NCBI RefSeq assembly: GCF_964340395.1
Contig: NC_135563.1
Span: 21,417,151-21,481,150 of the forward strand
Length of the DNA: 64,000 bases
Origin: Glandiceps talaboti
Lineage: Eukaryota; Hemichordata; Enteropneusta; Spengelidae
Reading direction: 5' to 3'
Part shown: piece after piece, positions 49,441 to 62,697 of the stretch
How the letters are laid out: each line of letters opens with the position of its first letter
How positions within the stretch are numbered: position 1 is the first letter of the stretch
Made by a program: the position numbers and the translations under genes
Notes under the pieces: model-generated
Databases searched by the model: none
The model's input: only the letters and a program-made list of their open reading frames with translations
Told to the model about the DNA's origin: nothing

Positions 49441-49598
49441 CTTCAAATCAAAAAGATACAGAGACAAATTAAGGGAACAAATCAAGTCTTTGGAAACATT
49501 GCTTCCGATCGACAGAACCGCTTTACACCGAAAACTAGACAGTCAAACCGTCTTCCGGTTGGTTATATCGTACTTCAGAACCAAGATCTTCTTTCAAG
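49441..49598 (+). CDS. AHR/spineless-type bHLH exon (partial gene)
   Basis: An exon bounded by CTTTGCTTCGTTTCAG and GTAAGAG. Read from its second base it gives SKRYRDKLREQ (basic region), helix 1 with SLETLLP, a loop, then KLDSQTVFRLVISYFRTKIF and FQ. Aryl hydrocarbon receptors have SKRHRDRLN, L-ASLLP, then KLD-LSVLRLSVSYLR(A/T)K-(F/Y)F, so the match covers the whole domain and the exon ends where AHR exons do. The family dimerises with ARNT and binds GCGTG-type elements. Here the basic-region His is Tyr (KRYRDK), and helix 2 is diverged (VFRLVISYF), so this is a divergent AHR-like paralogue. Entry phase is 2 and exit phase 1. PAS exons were not found downstream. A decaying copy is possible, but the frame and splice sites are clean. 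Confidence 0.82.
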
Positions 49599-52500
49599 GT
49601 AAGAGAGGCCGCCATCTTTGAAATCTAACAGGTGGTGACGTTTGTTCCGTTGAATTGTAAAAGTCACGGTAAATTGTGAAATTTCAACTTGAAAGTGGCC
49701 GGAAGTACTAATTAACAAGCATAATTAGATACACGTGTCTGACAGAAAGTTGACAAAGTGGCTGTAAGGCGTCTTGGATGCTTGAGTGTACATGCCAGGG
49801 ATTCATATTTATTCACGTGGTCAGACCAGCAGGTGAGACTAACGTCTGACAAGCAAAGTTGTATACCTTCCCGAATTGTTCTCTACAGCAACATACATGA
49901 TAAATGTACCATTCCTTCGTTGTCCCTTTTCTTATCAAAATACATACATTCAATGTGTACCAGTGAAGACAACTTCCTTTGTACGTAGAACGGAAACTTG
50001 TCCGAGATAGCGTCAGTTGAATCTAACCTAACGGTATGTTATGTCGACGACCGTTTAAAACCGCAACCACTCCGTCAAGATAACCTGTTGAGTCGCAGTT
50101 TAACTTAACTTTTAAAGTCACGATATAGATAGCAATACAGAGTGATTGATGCAAGAGTTTTAACATAACTTTAAAGTCACGGTATAGATAGGAACTTTCT
50201 ACATCTCACGGGGACTACACTCCTTTGAGTAGATCTTCCTGCTTAGATTTATCGTAAATAAGAGAGATGCCCTCGCTATACTAGTAATTATAGCTTGTAG
50301 GAAACTAAGAGACAGATCGTAGGAAACTGACAACTATACCTTGAAATGAGTTTACTGAAATAGAATTTAAAGTCATGCAGTCCTTACAACGTTTAACTTT
50401 ATGAAATACACTTCTGGTTTATCTGTCTGTCTGTATAGGTTTGTGATAATGTTAATTTCATGTCAATTTCGGGGATTCACCAGTAACGTGAAACAAACAC
50501 CGACTAGCTTCCTTCAGTCCACGTCTCACTGTTTCAGTTAATTTCTTGTACTTTTAGCGTTCACGTTCTCAAACAGATTAGAAGTGGCTATACTAGTATA
50601 TTCAAATTCAGTCTACACCCACTATACATATTCATATTTGACAGAGGTTTACAAGTCATCTAAATCCAAAACACAAACTTTCCTACAAAATAGCTATATC
50701 CGAGTAACTCAACCTAACATTTTTTTCAACGGTTTGTGACCTAGTCTCGAAATCGCTCTTGTTCATTTGGTGATTACATTTCTTACCCTTAAATGAAAGC
50801 ATGATAACTCTGCTGTGGCAATTTTAATAAAACGTCTACACTCCTAGAGCCTAGAACTAGTTGACTTTTCAAGTTAGCGCCTCTGTTTAAGCAACTTGGA
50901 GAGAGGAAATTGCCTAACGGGATGATAGTATTTAGAAAAGCAAACTTTCTTTTCAATCCGTCAATTAAATTTCCCTACAAGTCAATTTGATGAATCTTTA
51001 CACTTGCTACAAAAATCGTTAAAAATCGGATGTAGCGTAAGTACTCGATCGAAGCAGACTTATAATAAGCAATGTTCAAACCTCTCACAACAAAGGCCCT
51101 TCTCTTAATCGGTTAATTTCAGATATTAATAACAAAAATCAGACAAAAATGTTTACATTTGCCGCGCGCATTTAACCACAAGATATGACTTCGGGGTGTG
51201 TTTATTTCAACATCAAAATGATTCGTCGGTTTCAGAGGATATGCCTCAAGTACGGACATTCAACAACCCAATTTTGAGAAGCGGTACCCATTCTGTTTTA
51301 CCCACGAACCGGTAAAATTGATTCCGGAATTTTATAAATGCGTATTTCGAACGCTTTTGTTCCTTCAATGGATACCAGGAACTTCGATAAACCACGCTTT
51401 GGGCCCACATGAATCCAAATTCAATTTCGTAGCATCCACCAACCAAATATCAAATCAGTACAATCTAATTTGTTCTCACAAAAATGTCCAAAATGGTAGC
51501 AAATGTGCATAAAATAACGTGACAGTGTATTGTATTTCGATAAATTTATATATTTCTTTTACGATTAGCACTACTATACAGTAATGCTTGAGTGCAATCA
51601 CATGCTATAATAACGGGATCTTGTGAAATATACTACACTCCAATCTTTTTTATTTCATCCCAATAATTCGACCATCGGTAAGCACATAAACATCCCGATT
51701 GCACATTCTCATATTTGAACATAATATAGAATTTCGTGATGTCTAAATACTACACAAAGTGGTTTTGTGATCCAGACTGTTTCCATTTTTACCCTATAAA
51801 TATTAGTAGTGGGAAATGATAAATGCGGTTCAAATGTCACTATTCCGTATCAATCTTTTAAAAAATGACGAATTAAACCACATAATACAATGTAATCCAT
51901 CTTATGTCGAGATCTGTCGCGATCTGGCATTTTAAGGCAGTTTCTCTGGCGACAAAATGTACGCTTGTGAATCGTTTGTATAGTGTCTGGAAAGCCACAA
52001 CTGAAAACTGAATGAATGGATAAAATAGTCAAACATCGGCATTATACCCAAGGAAGTAAATAAAGTGAACGACAATGGTCGGGAAAATGATTTGGTACCG
52101 ACAACCAAACAGAAGAAAGGGTATATGCACGTTTATTAAATGCACAAAAAAGCCAGGTACACGTGGCCACCACAAGCATGATTTGAGGTTTTCCGCTCTG
52201 TTGTTAATTCACTGCGCACGCAAATATTTTCTACGGAAGCTATAACCTGGAAATTTTGATTAAAATAAATGTCAGTATTTAATAGATACGGTATAGTTTT
52301 TATAAGTGGAGTCCGGTATTTTAATACGAAAAATGTTGATTTAATTCTTGTAATCTACTATAGCTGTGGCTACAGCTGAATCGAAATTGATGTATATGTA
52401 ACAAGCGTCATAGTCGAGGGGATGTACAGAAACGGACAGCCTTGTAAACAGTATCACATTTCACACCCAAATTGCGTTCTTGTGCCTTTCTTGTATAGCG

Positions 52501-54470
52501 CACTGTAAATTTTCCATATGTCGTGTCTCGCCTAACGTATTTGAACACGTGTAATGCCAATAACAGATTTCTTTTCCAAGTCATAAGTAAACATTTGGAA
52601 ACTTTTTTTGTAACGATCCGCTTTTCATCTGAAATCCACACGAAACACGAAACAAACTTTCCTTTTGTCTCGGCGGCCTTTCGCCTGACGAGGTCTTATT
52701 GTGAAGAAACACGCTTCTGTATCGTAACATTCATGTATTTTACTACTCTATATTGTTTTAAAATGAAAACTAATGTAAAAATAATTACATGTCTTTTAGG
52801 ATCACAAGAGAAAGTTTCCCTTGTGGCTCGAATCGTAAAAGACTATGTAGCTTACATTAATACTTGTTGATTCCATTTCCGAAATGTGACATGCGTTTAT
52901 TTGAACTCCAAAGCCCTGTGTAATAGACAACGTATGAAAGCAAAACTTTTCATTTATCACGCTCAATTGGCTGTCAGAACGAAAGAAATCTGATATGCTT
53001 GAAACGAACATGATGTATACATGACAGCATTAACAAGTATTCAACACGAAATTGCCTGGAGTATGGCAAGTAACAGCAAAATATGACGGGCAAAATTAAG
53101 AACTTGACAAGCCCTCTTTCAGTTGTTAACCTTTCAGTTACACCATGTACCAGTTTCGTCAAGCAAGCAAGTCGAGGTATTATACATCTCAATAAATGAG
53201 AGATTAAAATATAAGTAAAAAACTAAAACTTGGGTAAATTATTCCAAGGGACGGCTAAATAGTATAGCACAGGCATACTATTAAAACGGTGATTCATGAT
53301 ATATATATCGTGGGTTTGGAAATAGATTTGGCACTTAATGATGGTTTTCTTGGCGGTCATTTTGTTAATTGTTATTGTGATCAAACGTGCAGGTGCTAGT
53401 TTAGAACTGAATGTTTACCTACATCAAGTCGCTAAAATAACAATAAAATAAAACTCTGTATCCTTCTGTTCCCAGTTGAAAGAGCCACGTGCACGCTCTC
53501 GTTCTTTCCTATTTTAAGATGTACTCACTTACGAGTCAATATCATTTTTATTGTTACTGCTATGGTTTTGGAGTGCAACCTCAAAAAAGGCAACGGTTTG
53601 TCTCAAAGTGAATACATATTTGTTGAAAGCTATCCTAACTCGTGACAAAACTAGCCGCAATAGCTCGGGGAGTTTACTGAAAACCATATCGTGAACTGAG
53701 ACGGTTGTTGAACACAATTAACGCGTAGAACCGTGGATGGATGATAATTAACTGGTGCCTCAAAGTGTGTGTATGCTGTTAGAATCGTACGTGTGATACA
53801 ATGGATTGTTTTTATCACTACGTCATCAAAATAGATTATGTCAAAGTACAGTGATAAGTAATATTACAATAAATGCATGTGAAAAAAAATATGGCCACTG
53901 TGGCAGAGTATATGTAATAATCAAAAATTTGAAAAAGCAACAATGTGAAATATCATTTTATTTCGTGCGTATCACTTTAACAATAACGCCAAATGATTTC
54001 AATTGCATATAAAATGCTCCCTGGGTTTTGATTTAATTCACGTACAAGACAATAAAACAATACCCATCCATGCCTACCCTCATGTCGACCATTCGATTCA
54101 CACGTACACGTGTATGCGTTTTAATATACGTAGAAATGTTTAGTTACCAGAAACCCATTGTTCACCTTTTCATGAAGTAATATTTCTAAGTTTTCGTCAT
54201 GACAACAACTTTATCTCACTAATTTGATAGGACGTAGAAAATCAAAACCACATGAAAGCATTCTAGTGGCATGTTATGTCAATACGATTGGTAGGATTAC
54301 ACTGGTTAAAATCACGATGACAGTCAGGAAATTAACACGGATACATACAAAATAGTCAAAAATATATATAAAAAAAAAATATATAAAAAACTGAGGAATT
54401 GAGAGTCCAGGAAATGGTATCAGTATCATTTCAAGTTTAGTACACAAAATATGATACACCATCAAACAGT
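49599..54470. other. Presumed intron or intergenic AT-rich DNA
   Basis: Downstream of the AHR-like exon I see no PAS-like coding and no tandem arrays. A small duplicated stretch (TAACTT-TTAAAGTCACG-TATAGATAG) lies near 50110-50190. Open frames at 51318-51512, 52523-52870 and elsewhere are unrecognisable. Confidence 0.45.
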
Positions 54471-54479
54471 GTATTCGTT

Positions 54480-56500
54480 AAAGGTTTTGCACTTCAAGCT
54501 TACACTAACCGCTTTCCACAAAGTTTCAATCTCATCATCATATAATCCTCCTTCAGTTCGTCACGTCGCTTGAACCATAAACCTGCATAGTGGAGAGCAC
54601 ATCACAAAGAAGCAAGATTAATTTAATGCTCCAACATATCAATATCCCACTGATTTTTGTCATTGCTTTTCTCACAAATATGCTCCGACCTCGTTCTTTT
54701 TATTGGTAAGATACAAAGAAAGGTCTGTCGGGTGTCAATTACATTGGTGTATATTTTCACGCCACGGTTGTTTTCAAATTTACAAATAAAGAAGGATCAC
54801 CGGGTATCATCCCTCACACTAATATGATATGTTTATATGTCAAGTGAGGGAAATATCGTTGTATTCACATAATTGAAAGCCCTACGCCCTCACAACGTAC
54901 GGCTTCTTTGCTACTAATGAAGTCTCCGACATCAAACCCCCAAGAAGCGGAATCTGCCATGCATGTGTAAGTCGTTTCATCTTTCCGTCCAGCTGGATGT
55001 CAAATTCAGATTTAGGAATTATTTTTTGGATAACACCTTTAAGATATGAAAGCGGCAATATTTGATGAAAGTATAATTACCAACAAAAAGGTATTAGATG
55101 TGTGACTGATATATATACTTGTTACTGCTACAGAAATTGTATAAACTTATTTAATATCGTTCGAAGAAAATTAAGTTCATATTGTTACACCATTACAAAA
55201 TGGTAAGGGAAGGGGTTGAAGCAGACACAACATTTTTATTGGAATATACACAATGTCACCAACGCAAGCTCGAAACAGACACGTATTTAATAAGTTGAAA
55301 TATGACATAATTGAAAGATTTTACCAACGTATGGAAATATTTATGTCTTTATGATTGAAATATACAAGATTTTACCAAAGCAACACACCAACTGCTTGTT
55401 TCCTATACTTTACATCTATATATCCCACAATGTGACAAAACTAAACTTTTACTGGTAAAGGACAAAGAAAAGTCGAATAATTGTAATTTTGTTAGAAACC
55501 GGGGTGATATATATCCATATTTTCTGTGTTTGTATGAATAGTAGGACATACTATATGATGTATCAATATGCAATATAATCTAGTTCACTTGAAACAGATC
55601 GTCTGTCTACAATTTCCATACATTTTAAAGTTGATCAAGGCCCTCAAATGGATTCAAATGTATCAATTTAACTTCAATTTTTGTGGCGCCAGAAGATACA
55701 ATGTAGCAAGGATAACAAGGAGCCAGATAATAATTTTATTCATGTTAATTTATTTCTGTTGTACATTACACTTGGTTTCTGTTTTCTACACGGTCCTTGT
55801 ATGATCTTTAATGTTGTATTCACTATTGTCAATGTAATGTGGAATTATATCATTTCAAACAAAGTTTGTGTATGTTGGCCTCCTCTGTTACAAATCGATA
55901 TACGAAAGATAACCGTGTTATAAACAATATTATTCGGATAAATATTTTTTTAAATTGTTTTATTCTGAGGAATATGTCAAGAATCACCCGACCCACCATG
56001 GAAATATGATTTTCAAACATAGAAGTTTAGCCGACTTTCTTAGCTACAGTATAAAGTTTATTTTCGCATATCAAAGTAAACCTAGATCTGCCCCCTCCGT
56101 CGTCACCCCCCCCCCGCCCCAATATGTGTGACATAAATACTTTCATGTTTTAAATATTATGAATCGTGCACGTCAATCATGACGTCACCAAGTCGAGTCT
56201 ATCATCAAATCAGATTGAAATTCATAGACTGAAGAAATTATTTTGACTATTCTCTCATTTTTTTTCATTCTTGACTTTTGCAATATTACAATCAGCCTTG
56301 GGGGGAAAGAGAAAGTCACATACTAAAGTCAAAATGTATGACCATCCTGCAAAGTACGTAAACCTTTGAGACCTTTATAGTAAATAATCAGCATCATCCA
56401 TTCTTCACTTAAAAGCGTTAACAGTTATTTCTTAAACTGTTTCTGAAGTGCATTGCTATGATCAACTATGAACTTTTCTGTTTTATATTTGGTGCAAGTA
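54480..56500. other. DNA with weak minus-strand exon-like frames
   Basis: On the minus strand, 54585-54495 (after a good acceptor, ACTATGCAG) and 55042 down to 54966 (after CATATCTTAAAG) are open and phase-compatible if a weak donor is accepted. I recognise no protein family, so I only record them. Confidence 0.2.
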
Positions 56501-56503
56501 CTT

Positions 56504-56720
56504 TAAACGATCTAAGTTTAAGTCGTTGTTTTTGGCTTTCCGTTGCTCACCAAGTAATTTGAATTTGAACTAACAAAACGATTAGTTGTGGTAACGAAAT
56601 TTTGGACCAGGCAGTTCAGTTCCAATTCTTTACCACAACTAATCGTTTTGTTAGTTCAAATTCAAATTACTTGGTGAGCAACGGAAAGCCAAAAACAGCG
56701 ACTTAAACTTTGATCGTTTA
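56504..56720. repeat. Near-perfect long hairpin, 91-bp arms
   Basis: 56504-56594 and 56630-56720 are reverse complements with two mismatches (T/A at the ninth base of AAACGATCT and T/C in AAGTCGT), around a 35-base loop that can partly pair itself. Both arms contain GGCTTTCCGTTGCTCACCAA. There is no coding frame. The high arm identity implies recent origin or gene conversion. Options are a foldback MITE or a source of long double-stranded RNA. A (TA)n run follows the right arm. Confidence 0.9.
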
Positions 56721-56724
56721 TATA

Positions 56725-58880
56725 TATATATACCAAAATAATATACCAAAATAATGACTAGAAGAGATGAAACAGTTCAAAAGTCGGCTTCACTTCCAAT
56801 CCCAAGATTATATACATATTGGATTGAAATGTTCCTATGTTCAATCAGTTTCTTGGAATGTGCCTTACTTATGATAAATTCATCATATTACATCTTATCG
56901 TGGCAAAATTTCCCCACGGAAATTATAGCCCTCAAATAATATTATGTAGAATTATAGAGTCGCCAAAAAGACGAGTCGAAACAATGTCATAAGCGCAAAT
57001 TAAAATGGAAAGTAAAGGTTTGGCTATGCCCAAATATTGCATTGGTTGATATAACTGTCTAGAACTGAATTGACAGGATTGAATCATAACTAATTATAAC
57101 TAATTAAAGAATTAATTAAAGAATTAATTAAAGGTGGTAAAATTTATTTCAATTGAAGTATCTCTTCATCAGTCATGAAACTTATCAATTCCATGCTAAT
57201 GGTATTCTGTATTCCTTTGCCTTGAATTGGATCATTTACCCCTCCTATTCCCCAGGACTTCAGAGAGAGCTACTTGATAGAGGAAAAACTTTAAATTCGA
57301 AAACATTACATAAATTACAAAATCACCAGTGAAAACTGAATGGTCTCAACAAAACTCAACTCAAAGATTTCCAAAAGTTCTGACTAGCTTTCACCCTGTT
57401 AACAGAGCATCATCGGTGCCTTAAAATACAAAATAAAAACTCAAATAAAAAAAGGAATACACTTGCTTATTAGAAACTAATGTTATTGGTGAATAATGTT
57501 ATTGGTGAATAATTTGTTAGCGGAAATAGAGGGAGTATAATTGACAAGTTATGATATTAATAGTTCTAATTAATATTTACATTGATAAAAAACAGCCGTA
57601 TAGCAGCAGGATACATCTAGGTATAATATTGACACTGGACTCCAAGCAAGGAGTTGACAAATCGTTTTCATCGCCTCTTTCATTTCCTTCATTACCTACG
57701 GGTGTTGTGAATTCTCTAAATTTCACTTTATCTCCATGGCGACTATGTATTTGGTAAAAAGTGTGCCGTTCAGTTCACAAACTTGTTTGTCTATCAACTT
57801 AGCAAATCTATTGTGATTCATTATAAATTTTCTTGACTCTTTCAACTGAATGGGGAAAAATAGAAAGGTAAGAAACAACAAATTTCAAATTTCTGAAACC
57901 AGGATACCTTTCAACACTTGGAAAAACTGACCATGTTGTAGCCACTCGCGACTCTTCAAGGCTATATCTCATAGGCATGTTATTGTGGCCTTCTGGCCCA
58001 ACCTTCTTAACTGTCATTTAGCTATCTCCAAAGTACCCACTATTTGACAGACGAATGCTTGACTGTGGCAAAAGTTGAGACGCCAGGCAATAAATATGTC
58101 ACAACTGTCACTTATAGAGTCAGGTGCTGGGTCCACTGAAAACAGACCTGCATACTTCGTATTCTATCAGTCGGTCAAAGGTTTGCACCACCATCTCCGA
58201 CAACACTCAGCTATTTCCTTCGTAGCGTTCTCGGGGTTTTTCTAGTAAACAGTACTGCGAGGCAAAAAATAACGGCTGCACATGTAAACATCCACCTTAA
58301 GTCAATTTTCATTAGTCGAGCTTATAAGTTTCATATGTTTTTATCCCACGCCATGAGTATATGCTTTGGCGTCAACCGTTTCTTTGCATATATGAAGATT
58401 TATATGAAATATGATTTTTTTTGGCTGGGACGATAATGACGTTGAAATAAACCCTACTTATCAAAACTCCTGACACCCCAAGTATGACATGTACACATTA
58501 ATAAACATCATTCTGAGATGAACCTAACCATTCAAGGGATAATTTCATGACCTACCTAACTTGCATGATGCAATTGTTGACCTGTCCGGAAATGTGTTCT
58601 GTATTACCTTTAACCCCGTACCACCGTAGGACTTCACATAGACCGATGGCCACTACTATACATGCAGTATTTATTGGTCATATAAATGGTCCCAGTAAAA
58701 CTGCTTAAAGGCAAAAATTCGAAGGGGACGTTGCCATTTTATGAAGTCCAGTTCAGTATCATAAAAATCGGTTGCCTGTATCTGTACCAAGATACCAGCT
58801 TAGCTAGCTAACGAGGGGCCATTGATTATGTTGGAGAGATAAAACTAAAGTGCAAGTTTAAGGTTACTTAATTCATTTTT
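56725..58880. other. Unassigned DNA with minus-strand open frames
   Basis: Minus frames include 58017-57808 (reads VGPEGHNNMPMRYSLEESRV before a GTATCC donor-like site) and an ATG at 58312 giving a short cytoplasmic-TM-basic stretch (WMFTCAAVIFCLAVLF). They cannot be joined in one frame without assuming a frameshift, and I recognise no family. Confidence 0.25.
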
Positions 58881-58884
58881 CAAC

Positions 58885-59085
58885 ATATATGAATTTATAC
58901 AGGAGATTGTTCTCAGGTTTCTATATTATCGATAAGTTTAAAGTTTCACTTGTAAATTTCAATATTTTGAAGAAATGCAATAGTTTGGAACTCCCATAAC
59001 ATATAATGAAAACTAAACTAATTCAATAACAAGTTTATCTTAGGAGAGGGAAATTATGTAAATTAATGAAGCTATTAACACTAAA
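58885..59085 (+). repeat. Duplicated segment, copy 1
   Basis: ATATATGAATTTATACAGGA onward is repeated at 63608-63816 with about 95% identity over the first 140 bases. A diverged middle of 54-60 bases follows, then a shared AATGAAGCTATTAACACTAA end. Confidence 0.9.
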
Positions 59086-59089
59086 AGAG

Positions 59090-60185
59090 CTCTCCTATGT
59101 TTGCGATGTTTCAAGTATTATATTAGAAACACAATTTGGGGTATTGGTGTAATATAACGTGTACGTAGCCACATCACACATGTGTAGCACAAATAGTGGA
59201 ACCGTCACTTGAAATCAAACCTACAATATCCCTACACTTCTCAGAAGTCTTGAACTTTGGTATTAGTGGTATATTTTGTGAATAGTAGCGAAATCTCCAA
59301 TGAATTAAAAAATCGATCCGTGCATGAGGTTTTGTCAGAACGTGTGAGTTGATGTATGGAAATCAATTTAATATCAGAGTGGCGTATTTTACACTTTTTT
59401 CTTAAAACTTGGCATATCACATAATTATGCAGCACATTTGAATAGTACAAACTAGAACTGTAGAAGATACAATGAAATGAACTTTGCAATACATCTAGAG
59501 ATTTGTAAAAACGATATATCCGTTTTTAAGGTTATATTTTGTAAAAGCAGTCATGTCGAGGAGTGAACAGCGACATATATCTACATATTCTCAGTTCTCT
59601 AGAAAAAGCCCGTGTACCTTTGCAAACCAAGTCGAGCCACTTTTTGTTCTCAGTTAAGCTTACAACTGATTTTTCTGTGAAATATATTTTTTATGTCTTT
59701 TATAAAAAAAAAACTTAAATAAAATTCAAGTGACATAGTAACCAGTACTCCATAGACACTTGGTATATCATACAGAACAATCCTGTGTTGACAACACACT
59801 AGAATTAGTAGTCAAACTATGCCCCTGGTAGGAATGTAGATTTTGTAGTGAATTTAAATTTGTAGCCCGTAAATAACTCTTGTAATATAGTTGTCACAAA
59901 ACAAAGAATTTGACAATAAAATCACATTCTCATCTCCTGATCTATTGAGTGATTAATAAACATATAAACTCAATTCATACTGAAAGACGTTCTCGTAGGA
60001 TATTTTAGGTCAAATTTGTGGATTTTTTAATATGAAATAATTAATCACCAGGATAGCGTAGTGACCGGTTTTCTGTAATCTAAATGATGTCAAAAGGACA
60101 CAGTTTACATTCTCAACATTGTTCTACGTTATTTCTGTTCAATATGAAGAATTCCTGACTTTACTGAAACTTACATACTTAATCC
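59090..60185. other. Unassigned AT-rich DNA
   Basis: Nothing that I can support. Confidence 0.4.
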
Positions 60186-60189
60186 TCGC

Positions 60190-60595
60190 CAGTTACTGGG
60201 CAATCTGTAGCATCGTTGCTAGTTACTGGGAGATCTGTAGCATCGTTGCTAGTTACTGGGAGATCTGTAGCATCGTTGCTAGTAACTGGGGGATCTGTAG
60301 CATCGTTGCTAGTTACTGGGAGATCTGTAGCATCGTTGCTAGTTACTGGGAGATCTGTAGCATCGTTGCTAGTTACTGGGGGATCTGTAGCATCGTTGCT
60401 AGTTACTGGGGGATCTGTAGCATCGTTGCTAGTTACTGGGAGATATGTAGCATCGTTGCTAGTTACTGGGAGATGTGTAGCATCGTTGCTAGTAACTGGG
60501 AGATCTGTAACATCTTTGCTAGTAACTGGGGATCTGTATCATCATTGCTAGTTACTGGGAGATGTGTAGCATCGTTGCTAGTAACTGGAAGAAAG
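60190..60595. repeat. 30-bp minisatellite, about 13 units
   Basis: The unit AGTTACTGGGAGATCTGTAG plus CATCGTTGCT repeats in exact 30-base register until about 60500, then with one-base slips. Since 30 is divisible by three, several frames stay open (60119-60598, 60216-60551). They encode the repeat, not a recognised protein. Confidence 0.97.
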
Positions 60596-60599
60596 TGAT

Positions 60600-61388
60600 G
60601 ATGCTGTTTAATTTTGGCAAACTAAATGAATGGTTTGATGGGAGGACCAAAATATGGTCATTGGGATCGTAGCGAAACGAAAATGGTATCATGAAAATAA
60701 CGATGTAAGGTGATTTTACACTCACAGCGTTTTGCAGCCCTGACATTCATGTGATTGAGAAACAAAGCACATCAAATTTGTTTCATCGAGTCTCATGGTA
60801 TTGACAACAATCTATAGCTCATGCTAAAATGCAGATTTTGAAATCGGTTTATTCATTTACTCGCCATTTTAATATTTAGTTTGTATTTAAAGACAACGAC
60901 CCATTTAACGGTACTTTTACACAGAGTACACAATATACTAGTGTCTTTATATAGTGTTGTAACTTACTTTTCTTATTTCCCAAGAATTGTCGTAAACCTC
61001 CAACATCTTTATGGCACTTTACGAGAAGCATCATCAAACTCGGAGAAGCGATAAATTGTTAATGTTCGTTGCTCTGGCTTGTCACCACTTATCATAAAGA
61101 CTTATTCCTTGGGTTTTCCTGATGTAGAAAATCATAACAATACAAAACTAGTAAGTGCCATTATATAAATGCTGACATTCATATCACTTCTAAGGGTGTA
61201 TTTGTTAGGTTAAAGCCAGTGAGAAGAAACAAGTCGCATACAACTGCTAAGAGATCACAGATAATAGTAGCATTTTGCGATGAAATCTTAAAACATTTTA
61301 ATCGTTAGTGAATAAAATCTACCTCAACATTTCAATCATCATGATTCGACAAATATTGGCAAGTTGGTAAATGGCCAAGCAAAGAGCA
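60600..61388. other. Unassigned AT-rich DNA
   Basis: Nothing that I can support. Confidence 0.4.
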
Positions 61389-61389
61389 A

Positions 61390-61538
<149 letters not shown>

Positions 61539-61539
61539 C

Positions 61540-62690
61540 ATGAAAACAGAGAACGCTTTAACATATTCGAAGAAACAGAGAGAGGGAGGGATGGACAAGG
61601 GGTTGTAAGATATCATAAATAATGATACAACATGCCTAGGTCACAGCTCACGAACACGTTTAACAATGATACGGACAATTTCTTCAATTCTGTGCTTTCC
61701 GGGTTTAATCCCGTGAGCACATTACATATACAATATTCGACGAACAAGCGTCGGTATGACTCGGCAGTAATAAACCATAAACAATATCCCTTTTGAAAGA
61801 AAGCGTGACATATCGGGCTTTAATCATAGAGTATTTATGGATCACCTGTATCGCACGTAATCACCGTCAACGGCACGTGAGAGAATCATTACGGGCCGGG
61901 ATGGATACCATACACAAAAAGGTGGGGCACAGTCAGATTTCTTCAACAATATTAATTCTGGGAGGGTAACACTGATAAGATGAAGTGTTTTTGGCTGAAC
62001 AAATTGAAAATTGCTATCAAAATGTGGGTGGAGAAATTAACACTATTTTTCCAGATTACCAACGGCTCGGTGAGATATGCTACTGATAACTGTTAGGCCA
62101 CGCCATGTTTTTAGTCATGTAGTGTTACATAAATATCGTCAACTATATTGTTTTCATTGTTTTCAGAAATATACAGGTGTTATATGACTAGTTTACATGG
62201 CAACGATAGCTATCTCTGACGTCAGCATAACTGTGTTGTGTCTGGTGATATTCTATATGAGTGTATTTATTTCACATAGTAAACTGTAACATATCTCGAC
62301 CTTTTTATGAAAAACTGGTGTTGTTGAAATTCTTAGGTGCTTGTTTTACATGTATACACAGTGTTAAAGGTTGTCCAGAGAGCAACTGTTGAGACCAAAA
62401 TAGAGTCAGTGGTGTATACTAGTGGGATGGACTTTTAGTTAGGAAGATTTTTGATTTCAATAAAAGACTGAGATAATTGGTAAATTTTGTTAGAATCTTA
62501 TATCTGGAGGTTGTTTAAAGTTGGAAAGTTGATATAATAATTTCGTTACATTGTTTTTTATTACATGAATCAGCTTAAGCAGAGTATGACTACTTATCGT
62601 TACCATATTAGCGTCTTATACATATATAATCGTCTATTCAAGGAATACAATGAAATAACCATTGTGCGTGATAAGACATTTTGACGTAAA
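61540..62690. other. Unassigned AT-rich DNA
   Basis: Nothing that I can support. Confidence 0.4.
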
Positions 62691-62697
62691 CACAGGT

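Noticed and set aside
57141-57176. Hammerhead-like CTGATGAAGAGATA motif on the minus strand
   Set aside because: No stem II of the right form and no GAAA in register. It may equally be part of a chance open frame.
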